NCBI RefSeq assembly: GCF_034313965.1
Contig: NZ_JAVIWQ010000002.1
Location: 3,782,001 to 3,846,000 of the forward strand
DNA: 64,000 nucleotides
Reading direction: 5' to 3'
Source of the DNA: Herbaspirillum sp. RTI4
GTDB lineage: Bacteria; Pseudomonadota; Gammaproteobacteria; Burkholderiales; Burkholderiaceae_D
Below, one piece after another: positions 1-7,660 of this stretch. Numbering within the stretch: position 1 is the stretch's first letter; each line of letters begins with the position of its first letter. The translations under genes were made by a program, and so were the position numbers. The notes beneath the pieces were generated by a model, which saw nothing but the letters and a program-made list of their open reading frames with translations, was not told where the DNA came from and ran no database searches.

Positions 1-39
1 TTCGCCTGTGTCTACTCCTATCGCGGTCTGAATTCATGA
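1..39 (+). CDS. 3' end of an upstream gene, probably the first half of a two-gene chromate transporter
   Basis: Frame 1 is open from the window edge to a TGA at 37-39 that overlaps the ATG of the next gene in an ATGA arrangement. Only 12 codons are visible, so identity rests on context: short-chain CHR transporters are normally made by two adjacent genes, each coding a six-helix half. Frame 2 also ends nearby (TGA 29-31), so even the frame is an inference. Confidence 0.35.
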   Translation, partial: FACVYSYRGLNS

Positions 40-617
40 GCGCCTCTGTCGTCATGATCGCAGCGCACGAGTGGTGGCAGCTGTTTTCGCATTACGTTTT
101 GCTGTCGATGCTGTCGATTGGCGGGGCGATTAGCACCGTCCCCGAAATGCACCGTTATCTGGTCGATCAGCATCACTGGCTCAGCGATGCGGATTTCAAT
201 GCCTCCATCGCTATCGCGCAGGCGGCGCCTGGTCCGAATCTGTTGTTTGTGGCGCTAATGGGCTGGAAAATCGGTTTGAACAGCGGTGGATTGGGTAACG
301 CGCTTTTGGGGGCATCCGTCACCATGCTGGGCATCCTCTTGCCAAGCAGCACCATTACTTATCTCGCGGCGCGCTGGGGACACACCAACCGTAATGTCCG
401 CGCAGTGCGCGCGTTCAAACAGGGCATGGCTCCGCTGGTGATTGCCCTGCTGCTCTCCACCAGCTGGATACTGGCCACCGCGCATCACGATATTCCGCGC
501 GAATGGCCGCTTTGGCTGATCTCTGCCTGTACTGCGCTGATCGTCTGGCGGACGCGGATTCATCTCTTGTGGCTGCTTGCCATCGGCGCATTGCTGGGCT
601 GGTTCGGCATACTTTAA
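36..617 (+). CDS. chrA: Chromate transporter, short-chain CHR family (second half)
   Basis: A 193-residue inner-membrane protein, the normal size of one half of a bipartite CHR transporter that exports chromate or related oxyanions. The sequence is almost entirely hydrophobic helices. The family motifs are present: a glycine-rich GGAISTVPEM segment near residues 29-38 and AQAAPGPN at 61-68. The start overlaps the stop of the preceding frame by ATGA, which fits translational coupling with the other half. Whether the substrate is really chromate cannot be told; many CHR proteins have no demonstrated substrate. Confidence 0.85.
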   Translation: MSASVVMIAAHEWWQLFSHYVLLSMLSIGGAISTVPEMHRYLVDQHHWLSDADFNASIAIAQAAPGPNLLFVALMGWKIGLNSGGLGNALLGASVTMLGILLPSSTITYLAARWGHTNRNVRAVRAFKQGMAPLVIALLLSTSWILATAHHDIPREWPLWLISACTALIVWRTRIHLLWLLAIGALLGWFGIL

Positions 618-657
618 AGAATCTCTTGTCCAGTACCGCGACCAGTGTCGTGACTCA

Positions 658-1059
658 TCAAGCACGGACTTTCCCGCGCATCGATTTGACTTCCCCTCGC
701 AGCGTCTTGCTTTGCAGCCTTTTGCGCTGCGAACTGCGGGTGGGACGCGTCGGCCGGCGCAGTACCGGCACCCGCGCAACGATCACGATCATTTCCTGCA
801 AGCGCTGCAAGGCGTCCGCTTTGTTTTTTTCCTGCGTGCGGTGTACCTGGGCCTTGATGATGACGACGCCGTCCTTGCTGATGCGATGGTCTCTCAGCGC
901 CAGCAGGCGTTGTTTCACATCGTCGGGCAAGGACGAAGCACGGATATCGAAGCGCAAGTGGATGGCGCTCGATACCTTGTTGACGTTCTGACCGCCCGCG
1001 CCCTGAGCGCGGATCGCGATGAGTTCGACTTCGTCCTCGGAAATGAAGAGTGTGAGAAT
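658..1059 (-). CDS. arfB: ArfB (YaeJ) alternative ribosome-rescue factor, no canonical start codon
   Basis: A peptidyl-tRNA hydrolase that frees ribosomes stalled on mRNAs lacking a stop codon. Translation of the minus strand shows the GGQ catalytic motif in [15 protein letters not shown] followed by AIHLRFDI, then the basic tail ([11 protein letters not shown]... SMRGKVRA) that enters the empty mRNA channel. The frame is open only from 1089 (a TAG lies at 1090-1092) and contains no ATG, GTG or TTG ahead of the GGQ motif. The first in-frame ATG, at 955-957, falls after the GGQ and would delete the catalytic part. Starting at the ATT at 1057-1059 gives 133 residues, close to the 140 of E. coli ArfB. 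Either ATT (or another rare start) is used or the 5' end carries a small indel. Confidence 0.8.
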   Translation of the reverse strand: MLTLFISEDEVELIAIRAQGAGGQNVNKVSSAIHLRFDIRASSLPDDVKQRLLALRDHRISKDGVVIIKAQVHRTQEKNKADALQRLQEMIVIVARVPVLRRPTRPTRSSQRKRLQSKTLRGEVKSMRGKVRA

Positions 1060-1206
1060 GGCGGCAACCCGGTTTGGTAAAGCGTCATTCTACTGGCTAC
1101 CGCCATAACGGCCTGCGGGAGAAGCTGATTTCCATACCGATTAGCGTACGATATGGCACCTCAGCCACTTCAGCCACCGTGGCCACCTCTTTGTGAAAGC
1201 ACCATC

Positions 1207-1965
1207 ATGTTGAAAAAACCGCTCTCCGTTCCCGAAGGCCCGGGCAAATCTGACGAAGAAATCGAAGAAGCCGCGATTCAACACTTAGCCGACCTGGCAT
1301 TGCAGTTTGCCGCCGCCCAACGGCGCGGAACGACTTCTGCTGATTTGACGCAAGCGCAGGCAGATTGCCAGCGACTGCTGCGCAAAACATTGGCACAGGA
1401 TCAGGACGACATCCTTTACGAAGCCCTGGATCGCTGCCGCTATGCGGACATCGATGCCTACCTGTGGCTCAAGGATGCCATTGAAGAAGCGGCCTCGGTG
1501 GCGCTGATTCGTGGGCAGGCCGGTCAGCAGTTCGAGATCAATGCATTCCTCATTCCGCTGTTCGCCCATTCGACCGGCGGTCTGGAACGGGACAAAAATT
1601 TCCAGAATCAGCAAGCCTTCGATCGGCTCACTAAAAGTTTTACCGAAGCCGGTCTGGAAAGCCCGACTGCCCGCGTGGTGCTGGTCAATCATGCCTACCC
1701 TCTGGAGCAAATCGATCGCATTACCTACTGCCAATTGAGCAGCATGGTGCGCGAGGCCTATGCCTCCATGACGAATGCCAAAATGGCGGCGGCCCCGGCG
1801 ATTGCCGCCAGTATCGGGGAATGGCAAGAGAGTGATTTCGGCCCGGAAGATTCGGCGATTGAACTGCGGTTCCTGTTGGGCTTTGCCTTGAAGACCGAGG
1901 ACGATCCGTTTTATTTGCCCCCCGCAGATGATGCCGGCAGCGACGCCTACTTTTCAGCGCGGTAA
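1207..1965 (+). CDS. Unrecognised acidic soluble protein, N-terminal part of an interrupted gene
   Basis: I do not recognise this family. The product from the ATG at 1207 is 252 residues, soluble, acidic and rich in Ala, Glu and Gln, without signal peptide or membrane helix. An earlier ATG at 1153 would add a Pro-rich segment that looks non-coding. The frame ends at TAA 1963-1965, but the same frame stays open after it, with codons that still look protein-coding, through to 2427. The two parts together would make a protein of about 406 residues. This is probably one gene broken by a point mutation to TAA, although two adjacent genes cannot be excluded. Confidence 0.55.
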   Translation: MLKKPLSVPEGPGKSDEEIEEAAIQHLADLALQFAAAQRRGTTSADLTQAQADCQRLLRKTLAQDQDDILYEALDRCRYADIDAYLWLKDAIEEAASVALIRGQAGQQFEINAFLIPLFAHSTGGLERDKNFQNQQAFDRLTKSFTEAGLESPTARVVLVNHAYPLEQIDRITYCQLSSMVREAYASMTNAKMAAAPAIAASIGEWQESDFGPEDSAIELRFLLGFALKTEDDPFYLPPADDAGSDAYFSAR

Positions 1966-1992
1966 AAAAGCTTTCAAGTCTGGACTGAGAAA

Positions 1993-2427
1993 ATGACGGC
2001 TATCGTCCAGAATTGCCTGGGAATGGATGAGAAAAAAAGCGACGTGCATTTCATGTATCAGGATCTGTTCCACGGGGCCAAGGAAACGGCGATAGCGGAA
2101 TGGTCGATGCTGGAAATGATGGCGCAACTGAATCAGGGCCTGCAAAGTCACGATTTGACTGCCGCAGATTCGGAAGCCGCGATGGCGATTATCGAACAAG
2201 AAGGCGATGCCCTCGTGCAGGTGAATCTTTACTCCCGCGCACTGCATCTGTTATTGGCCCAGGTAGATATGCCGCTGGCTATCGCCGCCGATCTGACGAC
2301 GCTGCTGGCCGATATTAATGATGCCTTGGGTACGGTGGGCATCACAGCAGTGCATTTTGCCGATGGCTTTGATGCCAATAATCAGCCGCTGGGTTTGCGT
2401 CCGTTCGAGCTGGGAAACATCACCTGA
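1993..2427 (+). CDS. C-terminal part of the interrupted unrecognised gene, or a separate small protein
   Basis: This is 144 residues from the ATG at 1993, in the same frame as the preceding segment and only 27 bases after its stop. Those 27 bases read as ordinary coding sequence (KSFQVWTEK). The sequence is helical and acidic, with no motif I can name. If it is translated alone the start would be the ATG at 1993, which has only a weak purine stretch upstream. A joint gene with an in-frame TAA seems more likely. Confidence 0.45.
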   Translation: MTAIVQNCLGMDEKKSDVHFMYQDLFHGAKETAIAEWSMLEMMAQLNQGLQSHDLTAADSEAAMAIIEQEGDALVQVNLYSRALHLLLAQVDMPLAIAADLTTLLADINDALGTVGITAVHFADGFDANNQPLGLRPFELGNIT

Positions 2428-2612
2428 TCCCAGGCCTCAATTGCGCATGATTGGCCTTGTTAACCGAAAAAACCTAAGGGGTTCTACGTAGGCCAATGCC
2501 CAGGCGCGATCAAAAGTGCCTGATTGCAACAATTTCGTCTACTATCGGGCGTCTGATTCGAATACGAGTCCCCATTTTTCACAAAAACACGAACTCAACG
2601 AAAGACGCTTCA

Positions 2613-4190
2613 ATGCCCGATACCACCAGCAAGACCGATTCAAATGCTGATGCTAAGCACCCCAAGGGCAAAACCAAAAAACCGCTTCTGAAGCGTCGAT
2701 TAAAACTCTCCGACATTAACGTGGTTAACAAGGCGAGACTGAAAAAAGCGCTCGGGGGAACCATCGTCGGCAATACGATGGAATGGTATGACGTCGGTGT
2801 GTTCGGCTACCTGATCACGACGATGGGCCCGGTATTCCTGCCCAAGGCAGACAAGACCGTGCAGACGCTGTTCCTGCTCGGCACCTTCGCCGCGACTTTC
2901 ATCGCCCGCCCGCTCGGTGGCGTCTTTTTCGGCTGGCTCGGAGATAAAATCGGCCGCCAGAAGGTGCTGTCGATGACGCTGATCATGATGGCGGCATCCA
3001 CTTTCGCGGCAGGTATTCTGCCCAGCTACGCGATGGTCGGCATGCTCGCGGCTGCGCTGCTCGTCCTCACCAAACTGATTCAGGGTTTCTCCACCGGCGG
3101 CGAGTATGCCGGTGCCACCACCTTCGTCAGCGAGTACTCGCCTGACAAGCACCGCGGCTTCTTCGCCAGTCTGCTCGATATGGGCAGTTATCTTGGCTTC
3201 GCTATCGGCGCTGCGCTCGTCTCGGTTCTGCAATACACCCTGGGACAATCGGTCATGGAGGAGTGGGGTTGGCGCATTCCCTTCCTCATCGGCGGACCAC
3301 TCGGTCTGATTGCCATCTGGTTCCGACTGAAGATCAAGGAATCCCCCACCTTCCAGGCCACCTTGGATGCCAAGGAACAGGCAGCCACGGACACGTCCGT
3401 GAAAGAAGCACCGGCCGAATCCAACGGCCCGGTCAGTACCTTCAAGGAACACTGGCGCGGAATCATCGTCGCGATGGTCCTGGTCGCCGCGGCAAACAGT
3501 CTGGGCTACGCCCTCACCTCTTACATGCCGACTTACCTGACCTCGACCATGGGGTACGACGAACTGCACGGAACGCTGCTGACTATCCCTATCCTTATCA
3601 TCATGGCCTTGTGCATTCCACTGACAGGCCGTCTCTCCGATAAAATTGGTCGCCGCCCGGTGCTATGGGTGGGTGCGATTACCGCCATCCTGCTGTCGAT
3701 TCCCGCGTTCCTGCTGATCGGCGTCGGTAATGTTTGGTCAACTCTGCTTGGTCTGGCGCTGATCGCCCTGCCTGTCACGTTCTACGTCGCTAACCTTGCC
3801 TCGGCTCTGCCGGCGCTGTTCCCGACCGAAAGTCGCTACGGAGCCATGGGAATCGCCTATAACTTCGCGGTCGCTATCTTCGGCGGTACTACGCCGTTCA
3901 TCATCGCGGCACTGATCGCCGCCACCGGTAACGACATGATGCCGGCGTACTACCTGATGGCGACATCCATCCTGGGTGGTATCGCCGTCTTTTTCATGAA
4001 AGAGACTGCCGGACGTCCGCTGCTCGGCTCGATGCCGAGCGTGGATTCGGTCGCCGAGGCACGTGAGCTGGTTGCCACTCAGGACGACAACCCCAACATC
4101 GACACGGACGAAATGCCCTTCGATCACACGTATGAACCGCCGGCGGTATCGACAGAACCCGCCGCCGAGCCGGGACCGCTGAAGGCTTAG
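2613..4190 (+). CDS. MFS permease of the metabolite:H+ symporter (MHS, ProP-like) family
   Basis: A 12-helix inner-membrane symporter of 525 residues from the ATG at 2613. The opening GGTIVGNTMEWYDVGVFGYL is the MHS hallmark (E. coli ProP, KgtP, ShiA type), followed by ARPLGGVFFGWLGDKIGRQ and the matching second-half loop GRLSDKIGRR. A hydrophilic insert lies between helices 6 and 7. About 60 polar, Lys-rich residues precede helix 1, and the C-terminal tail is acidic and Pro-rich. An ATG at 2496 would add about 39 residues of non-coding character. MHS members import proline/betaine, 2-oxoglutarate, shikimate or citrate; the substrate here is unknown. The gene converges on the metallophore-type operon with about 20 bases between stops. 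Confidence 0.85.
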   Translation: MPDTTSKTDSNADAKHPKGKTKKPLLKRRLKLSDINVVNKARLKKALGGTIVGNTMEWYDVGVFGYLITTMGPVFLPKADKTVQTLFLLGTFAATFIARPLGGVFFGWLGDKIGRQKVLSMTLIMMAASTFAAGILPSYAMVGMLAAALLVLTKLIQGFSTGGEYAGATTFVSEYSPDKHRGFFASLLDMGSYLGFAIGAALVSVLQYTLGQSVMEEWGWRIPFLIGGPLGLIAIWFRLKIKESPTFQATLDAKEQAATDTSVKEAPAESNGPVSTFKEHWRGIIVAMVLVAAANSLGYALTSYMPTYLTSTMGYDELHGTLLTIPILIIMALCIPLTGRLSDKIGRRPVLWVGAITAILLSIPAFLLIGVGNVWSTLLGLALIALPVTFYVANLASALPALFPTESRYGAMGIAYNFAVAIFGGTTPFIIAALIAATGNDMMPAYYLMATSILGGIAVFFMKETAGRPLLGSMPSVDSVAEARELVATQDDNPNIDTDEMPFDHTYEPPAVSTEPAAEPGPLKA

Positions 4191-4210
4191 CTTAGCCTGC
4201 GACAGCAGTG

Positions 4211-4654
4211 TTAGCGGATGCCGTCCCCGGTTCTCAGCAGCCGCAGATTGATGCGGGTTTGCGGCAAGGCCGGGGCAAAGGAGTGGCGTGTGGTTTTATG
4301 CGGCAAGATGCGATGTTCTTCCAGGATGGCCCGGTAAATGTGAACGATGTCGAACGGGTCGTCGCTCTGCCAGTGTCTGACGCTAACGCGAGGGTCTCGG
4401 TAATCGAGCAATACGCAAGGTGCGAAAGCCAGACCAAGCAAACTGGCGGCGCATATCCGGTGGTTGCCATCCATGATGATGCCAGTATCGCGTTCTACCG
4501 GCAAAGGCGAAGTCCAGATATCTTCGGCGGAAATGGTGGCAGCCAGACGCCGCACATTCTCGTCATCGACCTGTTCCGATCGCCGCAAAAAACTGAGTGG
4601 TTTCAACACCACGCGGTAAGAAGCGGCAGCAAGGAGGGGGTTGTTGTTTTTCAT
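4211..4654 (-). CDS. ParB/Srx-fold protein resembling SbnI/SerK free-serine kinases
   Basis: A 147-residue protein with the ParB/sulfiredoxin-type signature: a conserved Glu (E27 in RRSEQVD), then DGNHR at 62-66 after a beta hairpin. SbnI of the staphyloferrin B locus and archaeal SerK share this fold and phosphorylate free L-serine to O-phospho-L-serine, using a Glu and a DG[HN]HR motif. It is the last gene of a seven-gene operon containing an SbnA-like enzyme whose known substrate is O-phospho-L-serine. I therefore infer that it supplies phosphoserine. No DNA-binding helix-turn-helix domain is seen, which argues against a chromosome-partition ParB. It starts 8 bases after the GNAT stop. Confidence 0.7.
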   Translation of the reverse strand: MKNNNPLLAAASYRVVLKPLSFLRRSEQVDDENVRRLAATISAEDIWTSPLPVERDTGIIMDGNHRICAASLLGLAFAPCVLLDYRDPRVSVRHWQSDDPFDIVHIYRAILEEHRILPHKTTRHSFAPALPQTRINLRLLRTGDGIR

Positions 4655-4662
4655 GTCGCAGA

Positions 4663-5220
4663 CTAACGCGATGCCATCGCGATAAATTTCTGAGCGGACA
4701 ATGACGGCGCTACTCTGAGCATGTCGATATGGGGAATACCTGCATCATCATATTGAGAACCGACGGCACGAAAACCAAGACGTCCGTAGAACTCTTGCAA
4801 ATGAAATTGCGCTGAAAGTGCGATATCTCTCCCGCAATACAATCTCTCGGATTGCGCAAGTGCGCGCCGCATCAAATCGGAACCCGTCCCCCTGCTGCGC
4901 CATGAGGGTGTGACAAGAACACGGCCAATTGCCGGCTGCGGACACGCTGTGTGGGGAGGCACGATGCGCGCATAGGCTTGTATTCCTGCAGAGGTACGGC
5001 CACATCCATGCAGAGAGATCGAATCCAGACCATCGGCATCCTGATACACGCAGTTTTGTTCGATCAGGAATATGCGTTGGCGCAATATCATCACTTCATA
5101 CAGCTGCCTGGCTGTCATATCGGAAAACGCAATCCATTGCCACTCCAATTCGGATGATTCGGTCTGCATCAGGCTGTGGCTTGGGCTGTAGTTTGGACTG
5201 TGGATGGGTTCAGTTTGCAT
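4663..5220 (-). CDS. GNAT acetyltransferase of the ElaA family
   Basis: 185 residues from an ATG preceded by AGAGGAG about 10 bases upstream, overlapping the end of the MATE gene by 11 bases. After a short polar leader (to about residue 23) comes the ElaA pattern: LRQRIFLIEQNCVYQDADG around 47-65, then IGRVLVTPSWRSRGTG with the acetyl-CoA loop R-x-R-G-x-G near 108-113, and a C-terminal GIPHIDMLR. ElaA proteins are predicted N-acetyltransferases of unknown substrate. The operon position suggests acetylation of a pathway intermediate or product, or self-protection; this is inference. Confidence 0.8.
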   Translation of the reverse strand: MQTEPIHSPNYSPSHSLMQTESSELEWQWIAFSDMTARQLYEVMILRQRIFLIEQNCVYQDADGLDSISLHGCGRTSAGIQAYARIVPPHTACPQPAIGRVLVTPSWRSRGTGSDLMRRALAQSERLYCGRDIALSAQFHLQEFYGRLGFRAVGSQYDDAGIPHIDMLRVAPSLSAQKFIAMASR

Positions 5221-6607
5221 AATCGAAATCTCCTCTGGAAACGGCGATCCGTTTGCTTTTCAGAATGCGCCTGAAGCGGTGCAATAGCTGCATGGCCGTC
5301 ATCAGCAATCCCAATGTGAGTCCGACCCAAATACCGGATGCGCCGAAAGAAAAATATTTTCCAAGCAACCAGGCAATCGGAAAACCAATCCCCCAATAGC
5401 CAAAGAGGGTAATGACAAAACTGCTGCGTGTTTCTCCTGCGCCGCGCAATATGCCAATGCCGATGTTTTGTGCGCAATCAAAAAACTGCAACATCCCGGC
5501 AATCATCAGCAAAGGCAAGGCATTACTCATCAGTACCATCCGGTCAGTTCCCTCCGAAAAAAACAAACTCAGCACTTGATGGGGCCAGCGGAGATAGATT
5601 GCCCCCACGACCGCCATGCAGACCAACCCGAGAGCCAGTCCCGTGTAGGCAAGACTGGCCGATTGCTCTACTTGCTTCAAGGCCCAGGAACGACTGATGC
5701 AGATGGATGTGGCTTGCGAAATACCCACCGAAATCATGAATACGATGTACACCGCCTGATTGACGATGGTATGCGCGGCGAGGGCATCGGCACTAATGCT
5801 GCCGACCAGCAGCAGCAGCACTAAAAAAAAACCCGCTTCCGATCCATACGTCGCAGCCACAGGTAAGCCCGCGCGCCACAGGCGGATGACATCTGCACGG
5901 CGTGGGTGCCACTGTCTCCATGACAGGTAGGGGGCCATTTCCTTGTCGCGCCGGATGATTGTCAGAAACAGGAAGAAGGAAAAAAAATTGACTGTGGTGG
6001 TGGAACAGGCGATGCCAATCAGTCCCAATGCCGGCATCCCGAGATACCCGAACATCAGCACAAAGTTGAGTGCCGCGTTGACTGCCACTGCCAATAAGGT
6101 AATCAGCAGCAACGGGCCGGGACGCCGCAAACCGATAGTGAAATTGCGCAATGTCTGAAACCACAGCAAAGGCACAATCCCCGGCGCCACAAAAACCAGA
6201 TAATCTGCGGCCCGGGCGGCCACGCCGGCATTTTGTCCCAACCATGCCAATCCAGTACCGGCTACTAGCATGAGGCCCCAAAAGAAGAGCCCCGCAATAG
6301 TCGCCATAAGAAAGCTGCTGTACAACAGAGCGCGCAACTCGGACTCGCGGGATGAAGGTCGGATAGTGCCGACACTGGCTGCCGCTACCATGTTGCCGGT
6401 GGGCGTTACCAGTCCGACACCCATCGAACGTAGAAAACCGAATATCGATACGGCCAAGCCGCCGGCCGCCAGATCAATCGGTTCCAACATCCCCATCATG
6501 GCAATGTCCGTTGTTGATAAGGCGACCTGGGACAACTGCGTGAGGATCAAAGGAAACGCCAAAGCGGTAATGCATTTACTATCCGCCCGCCATTGCGCCA
6601 CACTCAT
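5210..6607 (-). CDS. MATE-family multidrug/metabolite exporter
   Basis: A 465-residue, 12-helix inner-membrane protein of the NorM/MATE type (Na+- or H+-coupled antiport). It opens with ALAFPLILTQLSQVALSTTD followed by MMGMLEP, the typical first-helix pattern. The second half repeats the fold (GLPVAATYGSEAGFF, then SISADALAAHTIVNQ). The ATG overlaps the TGA of the SbnA-like gene (ATGA), so it is translationally coupled to it. In this setting it most plausibly exports the operon's small polar product; no cognate outer-membrane receptor or uptake gene is in the window. Confidence 0.88.
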   Translation of the reverse strand: MSVAQWRADSKCITALAFPLILTQLSQVALSTTDIAMMGMLEPIDLAAGGLAVSIFGFLRSMGVGLVTPTGNMVAAASVGTIRPSSRESELRALLYSSFLMATIAGLFFWGLMLVAGTGLAWLGQNAGVAARAADYLVFVAPGIVPLLWFQTLRNFTIGLRRPGPLLLITLLAVAVNAALNFVLMFGYLGMPALGLIGIACSTTTVNFFSFFLFLTIIRRDKEMAPYLSWRQWHPRRADVIRLWRAGLPVAATYGSEAGFFLVLLLLVGSISADALAAHTIVNQAVYIVFMISVGISQATSICISRSWALKQVEQSASLAYTGLALGLVCMAVVGAIYLRWPHQVLSLFFSEGTDRMVLMSNALPLLMIAGMLQFFDCAQNIGIGILRGAGETRSSFVITLFGYWGIGFPIAWLLGKYFSFGASGIWVGLTLGLLMTAMQLLHRFRRILKSKRIAVSRGDFDYAN

Positions 6608-7638
6608 GCCGACACGGTAATCTGTTCCAGCAATTGGTCCAGTTCCCGTTCGACGCCTGAATCCAACAGATCGCGTTTATCCATCCATTCATCGTTGAAT
6701 ACGGTATCGAGATATTTTTCACCGCCATCGCACACCAGCACGACTAAGGTGCTCCCGGGAGGTGCGACTTCCAGCCTTTTGATCGCCTGATAAATGACCC
6801 CGCCGGCAGACCCACCCGTCATGAGCGAAAATTTACGTGCCAGGTAGCGACTCGTGTTGAAGGCTTGCCGATCCGATACTTTTAAACCTTCATCCAGTAA
6901 ATCGTAATCAACCAGCGCGCCGATTTCAGCACCTTCCGGCGTCCCTGTTCCCGACTGATAATAGGCCGCTCCGGGACCGCCAAAGGCAATCGAGCCGTGA
7001 GGTTCTACGCCGATCACGCGCAACGCGGGCAAGAGCGTTTTAAGAACTCTTGCGGTGCCGAACAGGGAACCGCCGGTACCTACTGCGCCGACAAGATGTG
7101 TCATCTCTTGGCCCAGTACCTTTTGCAATTCTTCAGCGACATCACGATAAGCATGTCCATTGGCGGGATTGTTATGCTGCTCTGTCCAATAGGCTCCTTG
7201 CTCGGCTGCGATCTTTGCGGCCAGTGCTTCGCGGTCTGCAGTTGCCAGCTCATCGTTGTCGCCCGTGTCGACATACATAATTTCTGCGCCGTAAGCCTGC
7301 ATCGTACGAATTTTATCGGCCGCAGCATGGCGGTCCACAACGGCGGTAAAACGATATCCCCGCTCCGCCGACAACAGCGCCAGCCCCATGCCGGTATTGC
7401 CGGAAGTCGATTCGATCACCCATCCGCCCGGCTTGAGTAAGCCCTGTTGTTCTGCCTCATCCAGCATCTGTCTGGCGATACGGATTTTTGCACTGCCGGT
7501 GGGATTGAATTGCTCAAGCTTGAGTAGAAGGCGACTGCCAAAACGGGTACGTATCAATTCCAGCAAAGGGGTATTTCCGATGAGGTCCGATGATCGTGTA
7601 ACGATGGACAAAGACTGCTGCAGAGGATGGCGATCCAT
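6604..7638 (-). CDS. sbnA: SbnA-like PLP enzyme (O-phosphoserine-dependent N-(2-amino-2-carboxyethyl)-amino-acid synthase)
   Basis: Fold-II PLP enzyme of 344 residues from the ATG at 7636-7638, which has AAGGA 8 bases upstream. The PLP lysine is K51 in NPTGSAK, with STSGNTGMG as the substrate-carboxylate loop and GTGGS as the phosphate cradle. Cysteine synthase relatives that follow SbnA replace the sulfide acceptor with an amino acid: SbnA joins O-phosphoserine to glutamate. Pairing with an SbnB-like gene two positions upstream supports this assignment over CysK/CysM. The amino-acid acceptor (Glu or Asp) cannot be decided from sequence alone. Confidence 0.82.
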   Translation of the reverse strand: MDRHPLQQSLSIVTRSSDLIGNTPLLELIRTRFGSRLLLKLEQFNPTGSAKIRIARQMLDEAEQQGLLKPGGWVIESTSGNTGMGLALLSAERGYRFTAVVDRHAAADKIRTMQAYGAEIMYVDTGDNDELATADREALAAKIAAEQGAYWTEQHNNPANGHAYRDVAEELQKVLGQEMTHLVGAVGTGGSLFGTARVLKTLLPALRVIGVEPHGSIAFGGPGAAYYQSGTGTPEGAEIGALVDYDLLDEGLKVSDRQAFNTSRYLARKFSLMTGGSAGGVIYQAIKRLEVAPPGSTLVVLVCDGGEKYLDTVFNDEWMDKRDLLDSGVERELDQLLEQITVSA

Positions 7639-7660
7639 ATTTATCTTCCTTGTAAGTGCG

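Noticed and set aside
2496..2612. Upstream extension of the MHS permease to the ATG at 2496
   Set aside because: The extra 39 residues have non-coding character, and the ATG at 2613 starts the Lys-rich leader of the protein.
4211..4654. Chromosome or plasmid partition ParB
   Set aside because: Only 147 residues, lacks the HTH and dimerisation domains, has no parA neighbour and is embedded in a biosynthetic operon.
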